Of a stretch of DNA of 64,000 nucleotides, positions 26,118 through 35,808 are shown piece by piece. The notes beneath the pieces are model-generated. The model was not told the origin of the DNA. It ran no database searches and worked only from the letters and a program-made list of their open reading frames with translations. A program made the translations under genes and the position numbers. The DNA is from Paenibacillus contaminans. Lineage in GTDB: Bacteria; Bacillota; Bacilli; Paenibacillales; NBRC-103111. The stretch covers positions 1 to 64,000 of the forward strand of contig NZ_QMFB01000009.1 in NCBI RefSeq assembly GCF_003285015.1. Reading direction: 5' to 3'. Position 1 is the stretch's first letter. Each line of letters starts with the position of its first letter.

Positions 26118-28322
26118 CTAATCCTTTCTCGGAAAAACTGTAACGTACCAGCTCCGGTCGCTGAAAACGGCAGTGGAATTCGTGCAATTGGTTACGCGAA
26201 TTGTAACGGTATTCGCAGCGCTGACGAAAGCATAGATGGAGAAGCCAAGGCTGGGAGCGACATTTGGAGCGGTAAGACTGACGTCGCCGATAACTGCGCC
26301 GGTGACGGCAATCGTCTTATCGACGCTGCCGCCGGCCGCAATCGATCCGAAGCTCGGAGCGCCGAAGCCGTAAAGCAGGTTTTCGGGAACGCGGGTATAG
26401 ATTTTATTGCTTGTATAGCTTGTGAAATAATCGGCTTGGAAGCGGGCTTGCGATAAAAATCTTTCGTTACGGATATAAGGGGTTCTGTAAGGCGCGTCTC
26501 CGTACGTGTTGCTGATTGTTGCCGAGCCCGTAAGCGATGTCGTGTACTCGTTATTCTCGCAAAACGCGATATCAATGAACCGGTTCACGATCAGATTGCC
26601 CGTAACTTGGCCAGCGTTCAGCTTCATGTGGACTTTGTTATTCGTAAATTTGTTGAAGGCTCCGCTAAGCCAAATCGCTTCGCCGAGTACGGTTCTGCTA
26701 GTGAAATCGAACTCGAAATCGTTATGATCGACAATCACGTATTGGTTCGAGTCGCTTGCATCGATGCTTAAGACGACCCCGTCGACGGCATTAATTTTAT
26801 TGTGAATGAAAGTCGTTCGCTGGTGCGTTCCTCCGCCCATCGCTGGAGGATAGGATAGGGGCAGGCTTCCCTTTAGATGGAAGGTGCATCTTTCCACCAG
26901 CGTATTTTCAGCGGAGAAAATGGCGGTGTAGGTCGGACTGCTTCCCCGCGAATCAAACAAGCAATCGCGATAAGTAATATCCCGGCTGCGGTCGCTGAAC
27001 GCAGCGATCGCGGATAAGCCGGTATTGCGTTCAAACCTGCAGCGCAGGAACGTGATTTGCTGCGTCTGGTCCCCCTCGGGCACCTGCAGCGCGGAATTGC
27101 TTGCATATTGGTACCACTCGGGCTCGATGTCGACACCTGAAGCCGGTGCGTGACTGCCGTAGGCCGCTTTGCCGGTATCGCTAAAATCGCAGTTGATAAA
27201 GATGCCCTTCACCAACTGGATAACACTGACGCCCTGCCTTGCGTTATAGGTGAACCGGCAGTTATAGGCCGCGTGATTCCGGTCGGGCAGCTTTTCGAAC
27301 GTTCCTTCGCTATCGTAGAAAAGCCCGATAAACCATCCGTCCATTAAATGATGATGCGAGTAAAGATTATGAATGGAGAAATTGCTGCACATAACGGTTT
27401 TAAGCCCGCTTGAACCGGGCTCCGCCGTTACGGCGATGTCCCGGGTCGTTAAATCGCCATTTCCGTCCAGCTCGACATCGTGAATGGTCACATTGCTGCA
27501 CCTGCTGAACGGCCATAACGTCAGCGAGCGATCGTAGCTGTAGCCGTACCCGTTATACGAGTAATGATACCGGCGGTGGAAATTGCCCTTTACGCTGAGC
27601 TTGGCATGATTTCCATGGATAACGAGACCGTTGACGTTTTTGAACCAAATATCCTTGACGCCGTTACCTGTCCAGGAAGGATTTTGCGAATCAAGGCCGC
27701 TTTTCTCGTCGATGACGTAACGATCCAAAAGGTAATCGGCGTCTTTGCGTAATACAATTACACCGCCGCCCGCCGCATTGATGTAGTTGACCGTTTTTTC
27801 CCAGCCGCCGTAGTCGTCGTTGAGCCCGTCCCCGACACAGCCGAACCACTCGGGCTTCGCATGATCCGCAAACAGCCTCCGCCATCGCCCGCCGCCAGAA
27901 GCGGCGAACGTAATGCCCCCGTCTCCTGAAGCTGTGGTACTGGTCAAATTCTCCTTAATAAAAATGCCGCCTCGTAACGGTTCGCATACGACAACGGATT
28001 TACACGATTCAGCGTCTAAAACCAGCAGAGCGGCTATATCCTCTACCTCTAAGGGCAGGTCGACTGCGAGCGCAGCCAATCCATGCGGTTCTCCATAAAC
28101 AGTTTCCGTAACGGTGTCCATTCCGGATGCCGCTTCGGCGGATCTGCCCAATAAACCTTCCGCAGCAAACGCAAGACCGGCAGCGCCCATGGAAGATAGA
28201 AGCGCCCGTCTGCTCATCAAGCCCCCGTCCGATAATGGCCGTTCCTTTTGCGTTTTGGTCAAGAGCGTTAGATGATCTTCCTCTTTCGATTGTTTCTCGC
28301 CGTTATTTCCCGACATACCCAT
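26118..28322 (-). CDS. Secreted right-handed beta-helix protein (pectate-lyase-like)
   Basis: 734 residues. After a 35-residue cytoplasmic stretch comes a Tat-like signal (SRRALLSSMGAAGLAFAAEGL). Then the pectate_lyase_3 type opening (KPEWFGCVGDGLNDDYGGWEKTVNYINAAGG) and a long series of beta-helix turns (VTIHDVELDGNG, FSIHNLYSHHHLMDGWFIGLF, VTFRDCLFDS-like coils). The last 90 residues form a beta domain. Proteins of this kind cleave or bind uronic-acid polysaccharides; the substrate is not evident. It is last in the minus-strand glycan locus. GGGGGAATG-type site upstream. Confidence 0.85.
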   Translation of the reverse strand: MGMSGNNGEKQSKEEDHLTLLTKTQKERPLSDGGLMSRRALLSSMGAAGLAFAAEGLLGRSAEAASGMDTVTETVYGEPHGLAALAVDLPLEVEDIAALLVLDAESCKSVVVCEPLRGGIFIKENLTSTTASGDGGITFAASGGGRWRRLFADHAKPEWFGCVGDGLNDDYGGWEKTVNYINAAGGGVIVLRKDADYLLDRYVIDEKSGLDSQNPSWTGNGVKDIWFKNVNGLVIHGNHAKLSVKGNFHRRYHYSYNGYGYSYDRSLTLWPFSRCSNVTIHDVELDGNGDLTTRDIAVTAEPGSSGLKTVMCSNFSIHNLYSHHHLMDGWFIGLFYDSEGTFEKLPDRNHAAYNCRFTYNARQGVSVIQLVKGIFINCDFSDTGKAAYGSHAPASGVDIEPEWYQYASNSALQVPEGDQTQQITFLRCRFERNTGLSAIAAFSDRSRDITYRDCLFDSRGSSPTYTAIFSAENTLVERCTFHLKGSLPLSYPPAMGGGTHQRTTFIHNKINAVDGVVLSIDASDSNQYVIVDHNDFEFDFTSRTVLGEAIWLSGAFNKFTNNKVHMKLNAGQVTGNLIVNRFIDIAFCENNEYTTSLTGSATISNTYGDAPYRTPYIRNERFLSQARFQADYFTSYTSNKIYTRVPENLLYGFGAPSFGSIAAGGSVDKTIAVTGAVIGDVSLTAPNVAPSLGFSIYAFVSAANTVTIRVTNCTNSTAVFSDRSWYVTVFPRKD

Positions 28323-28375
28323 TCCCCCTAATAGAGTGATAGTTGCGAGTCAGGCTGCATGAGGACAAAGCAAGA

Positions 28376-29407
28376 TTACAGAAGATTTAACGCGGATAAT
28401 AATCGTTTCATCACCGTAGCTGCTTCCGCTCTGGTGGCTCGATCCTGAGGAACAAACCGGTCTTCCGTTCTGCCGTTGATGATGCCTAAACGAACGGATA
28501 GGTGAATGCCTTCTTTGGCCCACTCGCTTATCGATTCCGAATCGGCAAAAGTCATCGCAGCGCCGGTCGTATCCTCTGATGCGGAGCCCCGAACATGGTT
28601 GATCGCCCTTACAATCATGACGGCCATTTCTTCTCTCGTGATATCTTTCTCGGGAGCGAAGCGGGTTTCTGTCATACCTTGGATAATGCCTGCCGAATAG
28701 GCGCTGGTTACAACATCCTTATACCAGGAATCAGGTGCAACATCGGCGAAAGGAATTTCCTCCGCATTTGTTTTAAGCTTTAAAGCCCGTGAAATCAACG
28801 CGGCAAACTGCGCCCTGGTTACCTGGCCTTGCGGGACAAAATGATGTTCATCCATCCCCTCGACGATGCCTTTCGAAGCTAACAGCTCGATGTCCGCCTT
28901 GGCCCAGTGTCCATCGAGGTCTATAAAGCCCTTTTTGGGCGAAGCCACGGAAACGCTCTCCTCAACGGAGTAAGTATGAACGGCCAAATTGCGGTTTACC
29001 GCCTTCATGGATATCCATTTCACGGAGGAGGCCCCGTCCTTCTTCATCTTGAAAGTCAGGGTACCGATGATAAAGTCTCCGCTTTCTCCCGCCTTATTGC
29101 CGGTTTTGGTATGCGCAAGCGTGATCTCATTGTTCTTGACGATAGGCTGAACGGAAAAGCCGTCCAGCTCGGACTCGGCTTTCGCCAGCTCAAGCCGGTC
29201 CGGGTCAAACGTAAGCTTCGCTTCATAGCCGTATAGATCGTCGATATTTTTGCCGCTCATCGTTAAGGTGATTTTCCCGTCGACGGGTTTATCGGCAGTC
29301 AGCAGGAAGGAGGGGGCCGTTTCCGCATAGGCGGTTGCAAGAAGCGGGATCGGCAAGCAGCTTAGGAAAAATACGATAAAAGTAAAGAGAGTTATTTTTC
29401 GATTCAT
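28376..29407 (-). CDS. Single-cohesin protein with three SLH domains
   Basis: 343 residues. Signal peptide 1-28; cohesin-like beta sandwich about 32-152 (LYGYEAKLTFDPDRLELAKA, GTLTFKMKKDGASS); then three SLH repeats (FIDLDGHWAKADIELLASKG, FADVAPDSWYKDVVTSAYSA, FADSESISEWAKEGIHLSVR). Such an SLH-cohesin protein can hold a dockerin-bearing enzyme at the cell wall. The enzyme encoded just upstream ends in a dockerin. AAAGGA precedes the ATG. A terminator separates it from the DUF4838 gene, so expression may differ. Confidence 0.88.
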   Translation of the reverse strand: MNRKITLFTFIVFFLSCLPIPLLATAYAETAPSFLLTADKPVDGKITLTMSGKNIDDLYGYEAKLTFDPDRLELAKAESELDGFSVQPIVKNNEITLAHTKTGNKAGESGDFIIGTLTFKMKKDGASSVKWISMKAVNRNLAVHTYSVEESVSVASPKKGFIDLDGHWAKADIELLASKGIVEGMDEHHFVPQGQVTRAQFAALISRALKLKTNAEEIPFADVAPDSWYKDVVTSAYSAGIIQGMTETRFAPEKDITREEMAVMIVRAINHVRGSASEDTTGAAMTFADSESISEWAKEGIHLSVRLGIINGRTEDRFVPQDRATRAEAATVMKRLLSALNLL

Positions 29408-29436
29408 GAAATATCCTTTCCGCTAAACTCTTGTAT

Positions 29437-29473
29437 TTTAAAAAAAACAGGAAGGAGGATGTTCCTTCCTGTT
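29437..29473 (-). terminator. Terminator after the DUF4838 gene
   Basis: On the minus strand AACAGGAAGGAAC...CCTTCCTGTT is followed by a T-run (29439-29447 on the plus strand are A). It should reduce read-through into the cohesin-SLH gene. Confidence 0.8.
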
Positions 29474-29482
29474 CCCTTCCTG

Positions 29483-32400
29483 CTAGCCCACGATCTTTTT
29501 GGCAACCGCTGCGAGGTCGACGATATCGATTTTGCCGTCTTTGTTTACATCGGCCTTTTTCGCTTGCTCCCAGTTCGGGCTGGTGTTGTCTATGCCGTAA
29601 TAAGCGGCCATGATGGACAAATCGCCTATCGAAACGGCCCCGTCTTGGTTGATGTCGGCATTCATTTCACCGGTGCCTCCGCCATCGCCTCCACCGTCGC
29701 CGCCGCCCGGGTTTGCTGCCGTTATTTCGACGCTGATCGATGACAATTCGGCTTGAATTTCGTTTCCTTGTTCGTCTCCCAGCTTGGCGCTCGTGATGGA
29801 AATCGCGCCTGAAGCGGTTTTCGAGAGCGATTTGGCCTTAAAGGTGATCTCCGCCACTTGGGCGTTACCGGTGACAGCGTGCTCCGAGCCTTGACTGACA
29901 ACAATCAGGCGAAGCTTTCCTTCCGGCTCCTTGACGGTCTCGACAATGCTGACTCCTTCTATTAAAGACTTTGCGGATACGAACTCCATGACCGCAGGAT
30001 CGTAATCGAGCTGAATGTCCTGCGCGTATACGGCCTGATTAACGCTGCTCAAGCCATAGTTAACTTTAAATGGCGTCCCCGCAGGGATCGAGCTTGAGCT
30101 GGTTGTCAATGTGCTTTTGCTGGGCGGAGCCTCTTTATGCTTTTTAAGACTGAAGTCATCGACAAAATAATTGCCATTTCCCGATTCCGGCTGCGATTCC
30201 GTAAATATTAGCGCGAGGTCCAAGTTTCCACTCCAAGTAATCTCGACGGAGCCTGAGGCTTTCGACCATTCTCCGCTGCCTACATGTTCAATCGAGCTGA
30301 CATAGCTGCGATAGGTTCCGTTGTCGACGATCAATATCGCCGCATACATGTTCTGCGTGTCCGATTCCGTGCGCAGCATGGCACTGAAATCGTAAGTTCC
30401 CGGTCCGTTCTCCAGCAAGGCGGATTTGATATCCTGCATCGGACCCGTGTAATATCCAGATCTTGAACTGATGCCAAGCGACTTGGAGCCCGAATGCACA
30501 GGATCTTTGACCGGTGACAAAATACTATAGTTATAAGGCGTCCATCCCGTCATGCCGTCCTCAAATCCGGGATTTGTAAGCAGCTCATCCGGATCGGTCG
30601 GACCTTGCCGATTTGCAGGCGCCCAAAGCATCGCAGGACCTACAATGCCCCCAGTGCCTAATTCATCTAGATATTGGTTGCGCACAGAGACGACGATATC
30701 GTTCTTCTGCCCGAACTTGATCGCGCCGGATACATCGTATTCCCAAGGCATGACCGTGGCGATACCGGTCGCCTTAGGCTGAATTTCGGTCCCGTTGACC
30801 CATACCCGCGGGGACTCGTCGATATCGCCGAACCAGAGACGAAGGGGCTTATCCTTATATTGATCCGCGACATCGATAGAGGTGCGGTACCAAACTTCCC
30901 CTTTGTAATAACGCAAGCCTTGATTGGACCATGTTTCGGAGAACGTCTTCAGCTTCATCCACGATTGCGTGCCGATTCCCGGCTTCCATAGCCCGAGCTT
31001 CTCGCCGTTTCCGCCCGGAATGAACATGGCCAGCCATTCGTCCGGCAGCTTGGCGACCAATTCATTGCCGTCTATTACCCGCTCGTAGCTTTGCTCGATT
31101 TGGTATTTCCAGAAGACGTCGATATAGCCGCCCGCCCAAGGATGAATGATAACGGGGGAATGTAAGGCTGCCGTCTGCAAAAGCGTTTTTGCCTCGTCAT
31201 AGTGCTGCTTTGCTTTTACAAAATCAAAGTCGAGGTATGCCCCGCGCATATTTGTGAACGCTTTCCCGAAATCGAATGCGACGCGGTTCATCCGAACGCG
31301 CTTGGCATAAATGGAATCCGCGGATACCTTGCTCTCGGCTTCGGCTAACGTGGTCTCCAGACTCGCCATCACGTCCGGCGTCAATATTTTCAAGAAGTCG
31401 AATACGGCTCCGGTGTAATAATCCGCGTTTATTATTGCATCTTCCAGCTTGCGGAAATGATTCCACATCGGCTCTGCCGCCGGTCCGTAATATTTGGCAA
31501 AGTATTCACTTAGCGTCTTCTGAACGTCCAGCTCGGGGTTCCAGCTCAGGTTGGCCATTAAATATAAGGACGGTCCTTGATAAGCCCAAGACGGCAGCAC
31601 TTCAAAACGAAGCTCGTTCATGTCCTTATCGCGATACAGGTTCATTTCCTCCACGACCCGATTGATCAAGGAGAAGGGCATTCCGGGATCGGCCAGGTTG
31701 TACATGTAGCTGTACATGGATACGTTCACGCCAAGCTTCTTCCAGTCGTCGATGAGATCCTCCAGGTAACTCCGTTCCCAGGACATGTCGTTTTTAATCG
31801 AATGCATACGCTCGACTGTGATCGGAGCGATGACGGGCAGCAACTTGGGGTTCGGGATTTCCCGAACGGGCGCCCTCATGTAGCGAAGGTAAGCGAAGAA
31901 GGCAATGCCTACGTTCGGATATTGCGGCTCGATTTGCTCCAGCACTTGATTGTAAAACTTCACATAACGGTCGGTGATCGAATTGGAGCCCATAAGCGGA
32001 TCGAAATCGTCGGCATCCCAAGCCGTTGTGCCGAAATCGTCGCCGTCAAGCGGGCCCATGCTGATGTATTTGGCATCCGGGTTTGCCTGCATAAAGGCTA
32101 GAGCCCCGTCAACGACGCAAGCAAGCACCTCGGGCTTCGTGACGTCATACTGGTTGGTAGGCCTTCCGTTAACCTGGATGTATAAATCCGGCCGCTGGGC
32201 GGACGTAATGCCGCAGGGCATGCCGTGATCGCCAAGCGGCAGCGAGGTGCTGCTTCCGCGGCGATGCTGCATCCAAGCCTTTCCTTCGAACTCGTCGACA
32301 AATTCTATAGGGGATTGGGCGAACAGGTAATCCATCCCGCCTACGTAGCGGTTCGTTACGCCGGGATGCTGGATCGTATTTTGCTCCTTCACGCGAACGG

Positions 32401-32959
32401 TCGCCAGGGAAGGGATCTCCGTGCCGATTTCTCCGGGAGCGAACCAGCGGACGCCGAGCTGTTCAAGCAGCTCATAAGCGGCGAAGAGCGTGCCTCTGTC
32501 GGTAAGGCCGACTAGTTGAATGCGGTCTCCGCCGACGGACAGCCGGAAGGAATCCATATTCGTACCGCCCGCGCGGATTTGCTCCGGCTGGGGATCCGGA
32601 GAGGCGCCGCCTACGAAAATGTTGACGCCGGAAGCGGCCGCTGCGGTCGCAACGGGCAGCTTGGCTCCGGATAAACGCTCGATATACAGCTGCAGCTCGT
32701 CGGCCGCCTGTTTTTCGAGATCGGTTGCGGATGCCGTTACTACGATAGTGGCGCGGCCTTCCGCCCCGGCGGCAAGCTCGAGCCCGCTGCCGTCGACAGG
32801 CGGATCTTGAGCAGGCTCGCGATATGTTCCCATCAGGTTCGAAGCGGCGGGGGTTGCCGTTTCGGCATGTGCGGGAAGCGGGACGGCGGCCAAAAACAAG
32901 GATAGTAAAAGAGCCAGACAAACAAATATTGAAACGTTGCGCGTAAAACGTTTTTTCAT
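29483..32959 (-). CDS. DUF4838 glycoside-hydrolase-like enzyme with CBM, cohesin and dockerin
   Basis: 1158 residues from the ATG at 32959 (GGGAGGATAG upstream). Signal peptide 1-33. About 45-175 resembles the alpha-glucuronidase N-domain (ADELQLYIERLSGAKLPVAT); about 190-500 is DUF4838 (DLADPGMPFSLINRV-like region, YSYMYNLADPGMPF). A jelly-roll sugar-binding part (RLWFGDIDESPRVWVNG), a CBM4/9-like module (LLTNPGFEDGMTGW, about 793), a cohesin (about 950-1080) and a type I dockerin with two DxNxDG loops (DINQDGAVSIGDL, DVNKDGKIDIVDL) follow. It should act on surface or extracellular glycans. It is 28 bp downstream of GH36. Confidence 0.88.
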   Translation of the reverse strand: MKKRFTRNVSIFVCLALLLSLFLAAVPLPAHAETATPAASNLMGTYREPAQDPPVDGSGLELAAGAEGRATIVVTASATDLEKQAADELQLYIERLSGAKLPVATAAAASGVNIFVGGASPDPQPEQIRAGGTNMDSFRLSVGGDRIQLVGLTDRGTLFAAYELLEQLGVRWFAPGEIGTEIPSLATVRVKEQNTIQHPGVTNRYVGGMDYLFAQSPIEFVDEFEGKAWMQHRRGSSTSLPLGDHGMPCGITSAQRPDLYIQVNGRPTNQYDVTKPEVLACVVDGALAFMQANPDAKYISMGPLDGDDFGTTAWDADDFDPLMGSNSITDRYVKFYNQVLEQIEPQYPNVGIAFFAYLRYMRAPVREIPNPKLLPVIAPITVERMHSIKNDMSWERSYLEDLIDDWKKLGVNVSMYSYMYNLADPGMPFSLINRVVEEMNLYRDKDMNELRFEVLPSWAYQGPSLYLMANLSWNPELDVQKTLSEYFAKYYGPAAEPMWNHFRKLEDAIINADYYTGAVFDFLKILTPDVMASLETTLAEAESKVSADSIYAKRVRMNRVAFDFGKAFTNMRGAYLDFDFVKAKQHYDEAKTLLQTAALHSPVIIHPWAGGYIDVFWKYQIEQSYERVIDGNELVAKLPDEWLAMFIPGGNGEKLGLWKPGIGTQSWMKLKTFSETWSNQGLRYYKGEVWYRTSIDVADQYKDKPLRLWFGDIDESPRVWVNGTEIQPKATGIATVMPWEYDVSGAIKFGQKNDIVVSVRNQYLDELGTGGIVGPAMLWAPANRQGPTDPDELLTNPGFEDGMTGWTPYNYSILSPVKDPVHSGSKSLGISSRSGYYTGPMQDIKSALLENGPGTYDFSAMLRTESDTQNMYAAILIVDNGTYRSYVSSIEHVGSGEWSKASGSVEITWSGNLDLALIFTESQPESGNGNYFVDDFSLKKHKEAPPSKSTLTTSSSSIPAGTPFKVNYGLSSVNQAVYAQDIQLDYDPAVMEFVSAKSLIEGVSIVETVKEPEGKLRLIVVSQGSEHAVTGNAQVAEITFKAKSLSKTASGAISITSAKLGDEQGNEIQAELSSISVEITAANPGGGDGGGDGGGTGEMNADINQDGAVSIGDLSIMAAYYGIDNTSPNWEQAKKADVNKDGKIDIVDLAAVAKKIVG

Positions 32960-32987
32960 TGCTATCCTCCCAATGCTCAAATTTAGG

Positions 32988-35315
32988 TTAAAACGTAAAA
33001 AAACAGGATTGGCTTCCGCCTCTGGTACGGGATGAAAGACGAACGCTCCATATGAATTCGTCAACCTCCTCGATACCCTTCACGACGCATTCTAACGTGC
33101 GCTCAAGTACGAGCGGGCGTTTGCTGTACACATAGATCTTGCCGTCGGCTGCTCCTCCGTCATTGAGATGAATCGTAAAGGTATGATCGGCTGTCGTTAT
33201 TCCGCTTATTTCAGCCGCTCCCATGGACAGGTGAAGGGTGGAGCCGATTACAATCGGACGTTCATCTTGATCGGCGCACGGTGTAAAACGAAGCAATAAC
33301 GAGCCGTGCGGCGGCAGAAGAGGCGTGACAAAATTCAGGTCGCCTGTTCCGTAATACTTTTCATCCCAGAATGACCAAATGTGATAAGTCCCGCAGGGCA
33401 GCAGCTTCAGCCGTTCACAATCCAAAGCCACCGACGCTTCGCTGTCGTCCGGGTTCCAAATCAAAATAGAAGCGAAGGATCCCCATGGACGCTCGGCGGC
33501 GAAACCGAATCGCTGATGATTCAGATCCGTGCCCGCTTGCAGAGACAGTGCGCGCTCAGGCGCCGGAGGCGTCAATATTTCATAATTGCGCCACGCATCC
33601 GCATATTCCGGCTTTTCCATAGGGTCGGATATGAACTGCATGCCTCCAAGCAAGCCTACAAACCCGTGCCATGTACGCAGCTCATCCAATGTTAAGCTGC
33701 TGTTTTCCACCTCCATGGGCGTTCTTTTGACAGTCGTTTGCGGGCGTATCCTGGTATAGGTCACATCGGGATCGTTAGCAAAAAAGACGCCGTTAGCCGC
33801 GGCCGATTTACCTGTCGCCCGGATCGCTTCGAGGATCGAACAGGGCGTATGGGCCGTACTCCACACATCGATAGAGTCGGGGCCGATCCGGCAAGCGTCG
33901 GCATAACCCATGATCCCCCGGGTAAAGCCCGAACAGGCCAGCAAGTACGATTGCTCCCCCAGTTCCTCCCGAAGCAGCCGGTAGAACGTTCGATAGGCTT
34001 GGAGGCGAGTCTGTTTGGCGTCATAGAAACGGCAGTTGTCGGACACGGTATTGTAATCCATTTTGAAATACGAGAAGCCTTCCAGCTTGTGGTCGCTTAC
34101 AATCTCGCGAATGTGCTTCTGAACCTCGGGATGCGTCGGGTCCAGCCAATGGGTCGTAGCTCCCCAAGTATCGTCCCCTTGCTCAAGTTCCCCTCTGCCA
34201 TTGCGCTGAAACCAGTCGGGGCGTTCCCCTAAATACCCTAAAGAATCATGCATGGCAAGCGGCGCCAGCCAAATGCCCGGTTCCGCTCCGGCCTCGCGGA
34301 TCTTGCGAACAAGAGGCTCCCAGCCGTTAGGAAATTTGTCGTTGCAGCGCCAATCGCCAACCTTCTTCTCGAAGCCGTTGTCGATTTGGATAACCTGAAG
34401 AGGCAGTCGATCCCGCCGTTTATGGAATTCCCGGACGGTTGCCGCGATCGTTTCCTCCGTAATATCCCAGCGAAGATCGTACCAGCTGCACCACCCGTAT
34501 TTCGTCCCATGTCCGGTCCTACTCCCATGGGTCGCGCTCAGCCATTTGAATAAAGTGCCTACCGCTTCGTCATAGGGCGCCGCCATAATCATCACTTCTT
34601 GGGAATGACGGGTTTCCCCTGGGCCTAATATGACATCGCTCATTTCACTAATAATATCCAGGCGCAGCTTTCCATTGTCGACTTTGCAGTCAAATCGGAC
34701 TTCCGCTTCGGGCTCCCCTACGGCTCCCATCGTCAGTCCAATCTCGCCGGCTTCCGTATACAGCGTCACGAAATCTTTATACGAGCGCCAGCGCCCGTCA
34801 TTGAAACGCTCCTCTGTCGGAAGCCTGAAGGGAACCGCGGCGTTCATGCTTTTCCAAAGCTTAATCGTATCTTCGTTAGTGCTCGACAGCGTTTGGCTTA
34901 AGTATCCTACTCTCTTATCGTGCGAGATCGGCGAAAGCAGCCAGGCCGAAGGATCGCCTTCGCAGCATAACGAATCGTCCGACGAGCGCGCCAGAACGAT
35001 TTCCCTTAAACGAACATGCTCATCCGTTTCGTTAGTCACGCCTGCTTGCAGCGTGATGGCCGAAAGATCGTCAAGGCAGCTGAGTTTCCACGTGATCGTG
35101 AACCCCTCGCTGTTTTCGCGCCTCCACACATAATCGGCCGCTTTTCCGACGGGGGTTAGCCGGTACTCGCTGCTATACAGGACGCTTCCCTCCGACTTGA
35201 TCGTGTGCGGCTTTTCTTTCTTGCCAATTAAGACAAGCGCTTCTTGTGTCGCCTCCTTAAATGAGATTTTGTCCGAATCGAATCCGAATCGATTGGCCGC
35301 CATGTTCACTTTCAT
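32988..35315 (-). CDS. GH36 family alpha-galactosidase-like enzyme
   Basis: 775 residues, cytoplasmic (no signal peptide). The GH36 barrel shows GWCSWYDLRWDITEETI, LQVIQIDNGFEKKVGDW, PGIWLAPLAMH, the nucleophile Asp in YFKMDYN and the probable acid/base Asp in CRIGPDSIDVW. It should release terminal alpha-galactosyl or related residues from imported oligosaccharides. The ATG at 35315 has a poor ribosome binding site, while a strong GAGGAGAG sits 8 bases before an in-frame CTG at 35342, so the real start may be 9 codons earlier. A cre site lies upstream. Confidence 0.9.
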   Translation of the reverse strand: MKVNMAANRFGFDSDKISFKEATQEALVLIGKKEKPHTIKSEGSVLYSSEYRLTPVGKAADYVWRRENSEGFTITWKLSCLDDLSAITLQAGVTNETDEHVRLREIVLARSSDDSLCCEGDPSAWLLSPISHDKRVGYLSQTLSSTNEDTIKLWKSMNAAVPFRLPTEERFNDGRWRSYKDFVTLYTEAGEIGLTMGAVGEPEAEVRFDCKVDNGKLRLDIISEMSDVILGPGETRHSQEVMIMAAPYDEAVGTLFKWLSATHGSRTGHGTKYGWCSWYDLRWDITEETIAATVREFHKRRDRLPLQVIQIDNGFEKKVGDWRCNDKFPNGWEPLVRKIREAGAEPGIWLAPLAMHDSLGYLGERPDWFQRNGRGELEQGDDTWGATTHWLDPTHPEVQKHIREIVSDHKLEGFSYFKMDYNTVSDNCRFYDAKQTRLQAYRTFYRLLREELGEQSYLLACSGFTRGIMGYADACRIGPDSIDVWSTAHTPCSILEAIRATGKSAAANGVFFANDPDVTYTRIRPQTTVKRTPMEVENSSLTLDELRTWHGFVGLLGGMQFISDPMEKPEYADAWRNYEILTPPAPERALSLQAGTDLNHQRFGFAAERPWGSFASILIWNPDDSEASVALDCERLKLLPCGTYHIWSFWDEKYYGTGDLNFVTPLLPPHGSLLLRFTPCADQDERPIVIGSTLHLSMGAAEISGITTADHTFTIHLNDGGAADGKIYVYSKRPLVLERTLECVVKGIEEVDEFIWSVRLSSRTRGGSQSCFFTF

Positions 35316-35380
35316 TTTGCCTGCTTTAATGTCGATAACCAGTTTGATAACTCTCCTCTCCGATTCATGCGCATTTTTTT

Positions 35381-35394
35381 GTTAAGCGCTTTCA
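35381..35394 (-). promoter_or_regulatory. cre site (CcpA) upstream of the glycan locus
   Basis: TGAAAGCGCTTAAC on the minus strand, about 70 bases before the GH36 start, fits the cre consensus with its CG centre. Carbon catabolite repression of the locus is expected. The rest of 35395-35808 shows no gene; it carries the divergent promoter region of the response regulator. Confidence 0.8.
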
Positions 35395-35808
35395 AAGGTG
35401 CTTCTATTTTATTTAGACATAGATCCGTATACTTTCGGATGGATAAAACGCGCAGCTTTATGGAGGATTGTCACCTGTTGGATAGATGCTGAAAGTTAAG
35501 GCATTCTCTTTCTTGTGAGCTGCTTACATTCTAAATGAAAACATAGCTTTTGAGATGGTTTCTTGTGAAGAGAAAAGCTTCGTTAGCGCTGTCGCTTATT
35601 ATCGGAAGGAATTGTAAATTGCCAAATCAGCACGTTTATTTATAGGTAAATAGAACTAATTGACTCCGTTACGAATGGCCGCAAGTTATATAAATTCATA
35701 AGCCATACATATTTTAGGACGGGATTAGGTGTTAGTATATTAAGCCCAGATGCTATAATCGTAATAATGTGCAATTTTGTGCCAAGTGCGAGCGATTGGG
35801 GATAGGAA

